Both the position numbers and the translations under genes were made by a program. A DNA stretch of 8,305 bases from NCBI GenBank assembly GCA_003978475.1, contig QNZR01000184.1:1-8305 (forward strand), given 5' to 3'. The stretch is from Sulfurimonas sp. GTDB taxonomy: Bacteria; Campylobacterota; Campylobacteria; Campylobacterales; Sulfurimonadaceae. Of the stretch, positions 1 to 4,378 are shown piece by piece; position 1 is the first letter of the stretch; each line of letters opens with the position of its first letter. The notes under the pieces are model-generated. The model ran no database searches, was not told the origin of the DNA, and saw only the letters and a program-made list of their open reading frames with translations.

Positions 1-1
1 A

Positions 2-1039
2 CATCGATTGTTCAGGGGAATTCCAGATGACACCGCTGTTTGGATGAGCCATGGTGACCAGGTCGATCATCTTGAGAGTGACTTTGAAGTTTTAGCAACA
101 ACAGCAACCTGCCCGATGGCGGCGGTAACGCACCCCAAAAATAAATTTTATGGTGTGCAGTTTCATCCTGAAGTCACTCATACACCACACGGTGTCGATT
201 TGCTTCGCAATTTTCTATATGAAATTTGTGACATACAAGGTACTTGGAAGATGTCAGATTTCATGGAAGTACAATGTGAACTGATTCGCGAACAAGTGGG
301 GGAAAATAGAGTTCTTTGCGGTTTAAGTGGCGGGGTCGATTCCTCAGTTGTTGCGGCATTATTACATAAAGCAATTGGAGATCAACTCATCTGCGTTTTT
401 GTTGACAATGGATTACTTAGGAAAAATGAAAGAGAATACGTAGAAACAACTTTCAGAGATCATTTTGAAATTGACTTAACAGTTGTAGATGCGTCCAGAG
501 AATTTCTTCAGGCTCTTGAAGGTGTTGTAGATCCTCAAGAAAAAAGGACGATCATCGGACACCGATTTATAGATGTATTTAAGGAAACCGCCGAGAAAAT
601 ACAACAGGATTCGAATCATCCAATTCAATATTTAGCGCAAGGCACGTTATATCCAGACGTCATTGAATCTGGTCATGGGTACAGCGGTGCTACTGCAAAC
701 ATCAAACTACACCATAATGTTGGTGGGTTGCCAGAAGAATTAGGATTTATACTCATTGAACCCCTGCGAGATCTGTTCAAAGACGAGGCGCGGCGGCTGG
801 GAGAAAACCTGGGACTGCCGGAAGAGATTGTCTGGCGGCATCCCTTCCCCGGGCCGGGCCTCGCGGTGCGGGTGCTCGGAGAGGTCACCCAGGAGCGCTG
901 CGAGCTGCTGCGTGCCGCCGACCACATCTTCATGAAAGCGTTCCGGATGTGCACCGGTGGTGTAGGTGGTAAAAACATAGCTCGCAGTCGCAAGAATGTC
1001 AATACTGGCAACCGCAAAGAGAACGACTGCACCGAGTAG
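2..1039 (+). CDS. guaA: GMP synthase (glutamine-hydrolysing), fragment lacking both ends, chimeric 3' end
   Basis: GuaA converts XMP to GMP using ATP and glutamine in the cytoplasm (last step of guanine nucleotide synthesis). The frame is open to the left edge, so the TTG at base 8 is not a real start. The end of the class I amidotransferase domain is visible, with WMSHGD and the catalytic His/Glu in GVQFHPEV (bases ~155-178). It is followed by the ATP-pyrophosphatase domain with the PP-loop SGGVDSS (326-346), the QGTLYPDVIES block (~635-670) and HPFPGPGLAVRVLGEV (~845-892). Homology stops at about LRAAD (911-922) or at most 931. The frame then reads antisense yqhA sequence to a stop at 1039, so the C-terminal dimerisation domain (about 100 residues) is missing. 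Codons to ~757 are AT-rich; from ~758 almost every third base is G or C. The protein family is certain; whether this is a natural pseudogene or an assembly chimera is open, and I favour the chimera. Confidence 0.88.
   Translation, partial: HRLFRGIPDDTAVWMSHGDQVDHLESDFEVLATTATCPMAAVTHPKNKFYGVQFHPEVTHTPHGVDLLRNFLYEICDIQGTWKMSDFMEVQCELIREQVGENRVLCGLSGGVDSSVVAALLHKAIGDQLICVFVDNGLLRKNEREYVETTFRDHFEIDLTVVDASREFLQALEGVVDPQEKRTIIGHRFIDVFKETAEKIQQDSNHPIQYLAQGTLYPDVIESGHGYSGATANIKLHHNVGGLPEELGFILIEPLRDLFKDEARRLGENLGLPEEIVWRHPFPGPGLAVRVLGEVTQERCELLRAADHIFMKAFRMCTGGVGGKNIARSRKNVNTGNRKENDCTE
914..931. other. Chimeric junction between guaA fragment and truncated yqhA
   Basis: Going right, GuaA homology ends here; going left on the other strand, YqhA homology ends here. 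Bases 914-922 (GCCGCCGAC) read Ala-Ala-Asp at the end of the GuaA match on the plus strand and lie within the codons for Val-Val-Gly-Gly of YqhA on the minus strand. Both parents could therefore share this stretch as short microhomology. Two genes each losing their 3' part at one point, with a GC change from about 70% to under 50%, indicates a breakpoint rather than a natural convergent pair. Confidence 0.75.
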
Positions 1040-1111
1040 ACCGAAAACAACGGCAAATATGACCATAAACCGGGAGCTCCAAAGCCCCCCTTCAAAGATT
1101 TTTTCCAACAT
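914..1111 (-). pseudogene. UPF0114/YqhA-type inner-membrane protein, 3'-truncated
   Basis: The first 66 codons of a small membrane protein are preserved, beginning MLEKIFEGGLW. A hydrophobic segment at residues ~14-37 is followed by a GAHPERFHEDVVGG stretch. I recognise this as the N-terminal part of the UPF0114 (YqhA-like) family in Campylobacterota; the family's function is unknown. Family members usually run to about 170 residues with further membrane helices, and these are absent: after VVGG the frame reads antisense guaA to a stop at 740. The ATG at 1111-1109 shares one base with the asd stop (TGATG), and a GGAG lies about 11 nt upstream, so it is probably translationally coupled to asd and belongs to the same transcript. 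The truncation coincides with the junction to guaA, so the gene is probably intact in the real genome. Confidence 0.7.
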
Positions 1112-2151
1112 CAGTTTTCTTGCTCCATTTCTATCCATTTTTGTGCAATTCGCACGGCATTGGTTGCGGCACCGACACGTAAGTTGTCGGCAACTACCCA
1201 AAGGTGAAGAACGTTGTCACGATAAATATCGTTACGGATACGCCCCACAAAAGTTTCGTTTCTTTCAACACATGTCGCAGGCATCGGGTAAGCGTTGTCT
1301 GTGATCTCATCGACAATGATGATATTGGGCGCTTTTTGCAACAACTCGCGTGCCTCATGGGCAGTGACCTGCGAATCGAATGTGAGTGTTAATGACTCTG
1401 CATGACCACGTAGAGTGGGAACTCGTACACACGTAGCACTGAGCTCAACCTCTTTGTGCAGGATTTTGCAGGTCTCATTGACCATTTTCATCTCTTCTTT
1501 GGTATAACCGTTTTCCGTGAAGCGGTCAATTTGGGGAATGACATTGAGTGCAATCTGGTGTGGGAAACTTTGGTGCTCACTCTCATCAAGCTTGAAAGCG
1601 AAAAATGCCTGCATTTGCGTGACCAGCTCTTCCATGGCACTCTTTCCGGCGCCCGATGTTGCCTGGTAGGTACTAACATCAACGCGAATAAGATCGTAGG
1701 CATTGTCAAGCGGTTTGAGTGCCTGAACCATCTGAATGGTGGAACAGTTCGGGTTGGCAATAATACCGCGCTGCTGCCACCGGGCAATATCTTCAGGATT
1801 GACTTCGGGTACGACCAGCGGAATATCGTCTTCCATGCGAAAGTGGCTGGTGTTGTCAATGACAACGGCACCTGCTGAAGCAGCACATGGGGCAAACTTT
1901 GCCGAAACACTGCCACCGGCACTAAAGAGGGCAATGTCAATGCTCTCGTCGGTAAAAACGGTTTCGGTCAGCTCTTTAATGGTGATGGTATTGCCCTGAA
2001 ATTCAATGGTATTGCCCGCACTGCGACTGCTTGCCAGCGGAATCAGTCGCTTAAGCGGAAAGTCGATCTCTTCAAGAATACGTAAAATTTCTTCGCCCAC
2101 GGCACCACTGGCACCGACGACGGCGACATTGTATGTTTTAGTGTGTGCCAT
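1111..2151 (-). CDS. asd: Aspartate-semialdehyde dehydrogenase
   Basis: Asd reduces L-aspartyl-4-phosphate to L-aspartate-4-semialdehyde with NADPH, the branch point to lysine/diaminopimelate, threonine and methionine. The 346-residue protein has the normal family length. It shows the N-terminal dinucleotide-binding loop GASGAVG (13-19), the catalytic Cys136 in NPNCST, a YQATSGAG segment (~162-169), and the substrate-binding/catalytic RVPTLRGH ending at His250. I chose the ATG at 2151 because a GAGG lies 6 nt upstream and the conserved YNVAVVGA follows directly. An in-frame GTG at 2163 would add four residues but would use that same GTGAGG as coding sequence. It lies 34 nt after flgR and overlaps yqhA by one base. 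A 15-codon ORF with a stronger Shine-Dalgarno overlaps its start (see 2138-2185). In C. jejuni asd also follows flgR. Confidence 0.96.
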   Translation of the reverse strand: MAHTKTYNVAVVGASGAVGEEILRILEEIDFPLKRLIPLASSRSAGNTIEFQGNTITIKELTETVFTDESIDIALFSAGGSVSAKFAPCAASAGAVVIDNTSHFRMEDDIPLVVPEVNPEDIARWQQRGIIANPNCSTIQMVQALKPLDNAYDLIRVDVSTYQATSGAGKSAMEELVTQMQAFFAFKLDESEHQSFPHQIALNVIPQIDRFTENGYTKEEMKMVNETCKILHKEVELSATCVRVPTLRGHAESLTLTFDSQVTAHEARELLQKAPNIIIVDEITDNAYPMPATCVERNETFVGRIRNDIYRDNVLHLWVVADNLRVGAATNAVRIAQKWIEMEQEN

Positions 2152-2185
2152 GGAATGCCTCACGGTATGGCAGGATGATTTTCAT
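2138..2185 (-). CDS. Possible 15-residue leader ORF overlapping the asd start
   Basis: An ATG sits immediately after the flgR TAA stop and is preceded by a strong AAGGAG (2195-2200), 9 nt away, lying inside the last flgR codons. It opens a short frame, MKIILPYREAFHGTH, that stops at 2138-2140, 14 nt past the asd ATG, in a different frame. Ribosomes starting here would end just over the asd start, so the arrangement could feed asd by reinitiation or coupling. I recognise no homologue and the peptide may have no function of its own; the ORF could also be coincidental. Confidence 0.35.
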   Translation of the reverse strand: MKIILPYREAFHGTH

Positions 2186-3493
2186 TTAATGGTTCTCCTT
2201 AATATGGTGATGTTGTATTTTGGCTTCTAAAGTCGCTTCACTCATGCCAATGAGATGCGCGGCTTCGTGAAGGCTTTGGGTCGATTCCAGTGCCTCTTGA
2301 ATCAGGGCAGCCTCCATCTGTTCCAGCGAGCGTTTGGATGTCGCGGTTCGGCTGTGTAGAAAAAGGTCTTCAGCGGTAATTTCGTTTCCTTCACTTAAAA
2401 TTGCCGCACGTTCGACCACCGAGATAAGCTCACGAATATTACCGGGCCAACTATAGTGCTCAAGCGCCTCTTGAGCCGCACTGCAGAACTGTTTTGGTTC
2501 AAACGCGTATTTGCTGCAGTTGGCTTCTAGTACCGCCCTGGCAATCGGCATGATCTCTTCACGGCGTTCGCGAAGGGGCGGGATGTGAAGCGGTACGGTA
2601 TTGAGGCGGTAGTAGAGGTCTTCTCTAAAGGCATTGGCATTGATTTTCTCATGCAAGTCGGCGTTGGTGGCACAGATGATGCGCACATCAATGCGGATAT
2701 GTTTGTGCGCGCCCAGACGGCGAATCTCCTTCTCCTGAAGTACCCGAAGCAGTTTGGCCTGTACTTCATAGGGCATTTCGGCAATTTCATCCAAAAAAAG
2801 TGTGCCGCCGTGAGCCTGTTCAAACTGTCCCGCTTTACTCTCGGTAGCATCGGTAAAGGCACCTTTTTCATAACCGAAAAGTTCACTCTCAATCAGATTG
2901 TCGGGTATGGCCGCCATATTGATGGCAATAAAGGGTTTTTTGGCACGGGGAGAGTTCTGGTGAATGTGTTTGGCAAAAACTTCTTTGCCGACACCGCTTT
3001 CACCCAAAAGCATGACGCTGGCATCGGTACGGGCAACTTTATGCGTCATTTGCAAAATCTTTTCAAGCGCTTTTGAGGTCGCTAAAAAGTTGCCGTTTTT
3101 CTCCGCGGAGAGGTTGGTTGAAGGTGTAACGGCTTTGACTTTTTCGGTAATGGTACGGGAGCGCTCAATGGCTTGAACCAGTGTGTCGATGTCAAAAGGC
3201 TTGAGGAGAAAATCTTTGACTCCAAGATGGATGGACTCGATGGCTCGACTCAAGGTGGCGTTACCGGTCATAATGATGACCTCATATTTTCCATTGAGAG
3301 TTTTCACAAATTCAATGCCGTCCATACCGGGCATATTGATATCGGTAATAATGAGTTCGATGGTGTCATCAAGTTTTTTCAGGGCATCTTTGGCATTTTT
3401 AAAACTGACAATGTCATACTCGCCGTAGTCACCAAAAGCAATTTCCAGAGATTTGCGCATATTAATATCGTCTTCGACAATGGCAATTTTCAT
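2186..3493 (-). CDS. flgR: NtrC-family sigma-54-dependent response regulator FlgR
   Basis: FlgR is the response regulator of the FlgS/FlgR pair that activates sigma-54 promoters of flagellar rod and hook genes in Campylobacterota. The 435-residue protein has three parts. The receiver domain (1-~120) shows acidic pocket D8/D9, phospho-acceptor D51 in TDINMPGMDG, T76 and K98. The AAA+ sigma-54 interaction domain (~135-375) shows Walker A GESGVGKE (164-171), sigma-54 contact loop GAFTDA (211-216, a variant of GAFTGA), Walker B LFLDE (D235/E236) and FREDLYYRLN. A Fis-type C-terminal segment (~395-435) follows, whose recognition helix GMSEATLEAKIQHHHI lacks the usual basic residues. A GGAGGA lies ~6 nt before the ATG, 14 nt after flgQ. 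The NtrC-type class is certain. The FlgR identity rests on the gyrA-flgP-flgQ-flgR-asd order and on similarity to FlgR as I remember it. No kinase gene lies in the window. Confidence 0.9.
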   Translation of the reverse strand: MKIAIVEDDINMRKSLEIAFGDYGEYDIVSFKNAKDALKKLDDTIELIITDINMPGMDGIEFVKTLNGKYEVIIMTGNATLSRAIESIHLGVKDFLLKPFDIDTLVQAIERSRTITEKVKAVTPSTNLSAEKNGNFLATSKALEKILQMTHKVARTDASVMLLGESGVGKEVFAKHIHQNSPRAKKPFIAINMAAIPDNLIESELFGYEKGAFTDATESKAGQFEQAHGGTLFLDEIAEMPYEVQAKLLRVLQEKEIRRLGAHKHIRIDVRIICATNADLHEKINANAFREDLYYRLNTVPLHIPPLRERREEIMPIARAVLEANCSKYAFEPKQFCSAAQEALEHYSWPGNIRELISVVERAAILSEGNEITAEDLFLHSRTATSKRSLEQMEAALIQEALESTQSLHEAAHLIGMSEATLEAKIQHHHIKENH

Positions 3494-3507
3494 AGGCGTT
3501 CCTCCGG

Positions 3508-3918
3508 TTATTTAAAAGCAGAGATTATAGCAAAACTTTCATTAATAGTGACCATAAAACAGTGAGGGGGCAGGGTAAGCGTGGTGATGTCACGGTAGCT
3601 GTTATTGCTTTGTGATACAGAAGATTTTACATGTAAATTTTGTGTCTGAATGTACGTTAAAAAGGTCTCACGATTCTGATTAATTATAGTCGGCAAATGA
3701 CGGCTTGTGGAAACATGAAGCAGCAGTTTTGAGATCTGGGGTGTACCGCGACACGGGGTCATAGCACGGCTAAGAGAGATTTTTTCATACTGCAGCTGTG
3801 CATTTTTGACCGTCGCGCGATAGCTGATAATATACGCGTCTGCCGCCAGCGGGGAGGCGATTGCCGCTAGTAAGAGAGCTGAGAGTAGTTTAGGGTAATT
3901 TCCATCTCTACTTCGCAC
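3508..3918 (-). CDS. flgQ: Small exported protein, probable FlgQ
   Basis: A 136-residue protein with a signal peptide: a basic start (MRSRDGNYPK), a hydrophobic core LLSALLLAAIASPLA (11-25) and an AxA-type cleavage site Ala-Asp-Ala (26-28), leaving a mature protein of about 108 residues. The mature part is polar, has no further membrane span, and has two cysteines (C56 in MTPCRGTP and C120 in PPHCFMV) that could form a periplasmic disulfide. The only plausible start is a GTG at 3918, which lies 52 nt inside flgP in another frame, so translation is probably coupled. I identify it as FlgQ mainly by position between flgP and flgR. In C. jejuni FlgQ is needed for motility and for FlgP stability. 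The sequence on its own would be called hypothetical. The signal peptide and tight packing argue that it is a real gene. Confidence 0.72.
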   Translation of the reverse strand: MRSRDGNYPKLLSALLLAAIASPLAADAYIISYRATVKNAQLQYEKISLSRAMTPCRGTPQISKLLLHVSTSRHLPTIINQNRETFLTYIQTQNLHVKSSVSQSNNSYRDITTLTLPPHCFMVTINESFAIISAFK

Positions 3919-4331
3919 AAACCGTCTTTATATAAGGTATCAATAATATTGGCATGACGAATATTGGCGTCAACAAAGGTACGAACTTTGGAGCTTTTAA
4001 TCATCATGTTATGAACATAGTCGCGACCCTGAACATAGACCCCTTTGACCTTTTCAGCAATCAGGCGATACCCGTCAACAATGGCGGCACGTTTGGCAAG
4101 TACGAGCGCCTGTTCGGGAGAACAGCTGCCGGTGCACGGTGCCACACCCTGACCTACGACGGTAATGCGAATGGGTTTATGTTGGGTTAAAACGGGGGTA
4201 CTGTCGTGTACGATCGGTTTAGATGGTGGGGGCGGAGCTTTGTGTTCTGCGGGTGGCGGGCACTCCGGCTGTTTCGTACAGCCGGTAAAAAAAAGTGCAA
4301 ATGCAAGCAATGAGAAGAGCGCTGTTTTCAT
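3867..4331 (-). CDS. flgP: LPP20-family outer-membrane lipoprotein, FlgP
   Basis: A 154-residue lipoprotein. The signal peptide MKTALFSLLAFALFFTGC ends in a lipobox with Cys18 as the lipidated residue. A proline-rich linker follows (residues ~22-46), then an LPP20/FlgP-type domain: ITVVGQGVAP, QALVLAKRAAIVDGYRLIAE (74-93), a KVRTFVDANIRHANI stretch, and the characteristic end YKDGLCEVEMEITL. In C. jejuni FlgP forms the basal disk around the flagellar motor and is required for motility. The ATG at 4331 has an AAGG 8 nt upstream, and that AAGG sits in the loop of a 6-bp inverted repeat (4334-4349). The gene begins 47 nt after gyrA and its last 52 nt overlap flgQ. An unusual CTGSC pair (C66/C70) lies just before the conserved helix. 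Lipoprotein and family are well supported; the FlgP symbol rests on synteny as well. Confidence 0.85.
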   Translation of the reverse strand: MKTALFSLLAFALFFTGCTKQPECPPPAEHKAPPPPSKPIVHDSTPVLTQHKPIRITVVGQGVAPCTGSCSPEQALVLAKRAAIVDGYRLIAEKVKGVYVQGRDYVHNMMIKSSKVRTFVDANIRHANIIDTLYKDGLCEVEMEITLNYSQLSY

Positions 4332-4333
4332 AG

Positions 4334-4349
4334 CGTTAACCTTTTAACG
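4334..4349 (-). promoter_or_regulatory. Inverted repeat with the flgP Shine-Dalgarno in its loop
   Basis: CGTTAA (4334-4339) and TTAACG (4344-4349) are perfect inverted repeats separated by CCTT. On the minus-strand mRNA this makes a 6-bp stem whose 4-nt loop is AAGG, the only ribosome-binding sequence for flgP, 8 nt before the ATG. It may present or hide the site, or it may be a protein-binding palindrome. The structure is seen in the sequence; any function is inferred. Confidence 0.4.
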
Positions 4350-4378
4350 TAGTGTCTTGCCCGTTAATTAAGCAAGAA

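Noticed and set aside
8..10. TTG at base 8 as the start of guaA
   Set aside because: The frame is open upstream to the window edge and the residues fit the middle of the GuaA amidotransferase domain, so the true start lies outside.
740..913. C-terminal extension of the UPF0114 protein past VVGG
   Set aside because: These codons are the antisense of conserved GuaA sequence, so they are a product of the junction rather than real protein.
996..1304. Open frame on the plus strand opposite yqhA and asd
   Set aside because: It is the antisense of well-supported coding sequence and shows no protein-family features.
4355..4377. Hairpin TCTTGC/GCAAGA as a rho-independent terminator after gyrA
   Set aside because: Only 6 bp with an 11-nt loop, and no U tract follows on the minus strand.
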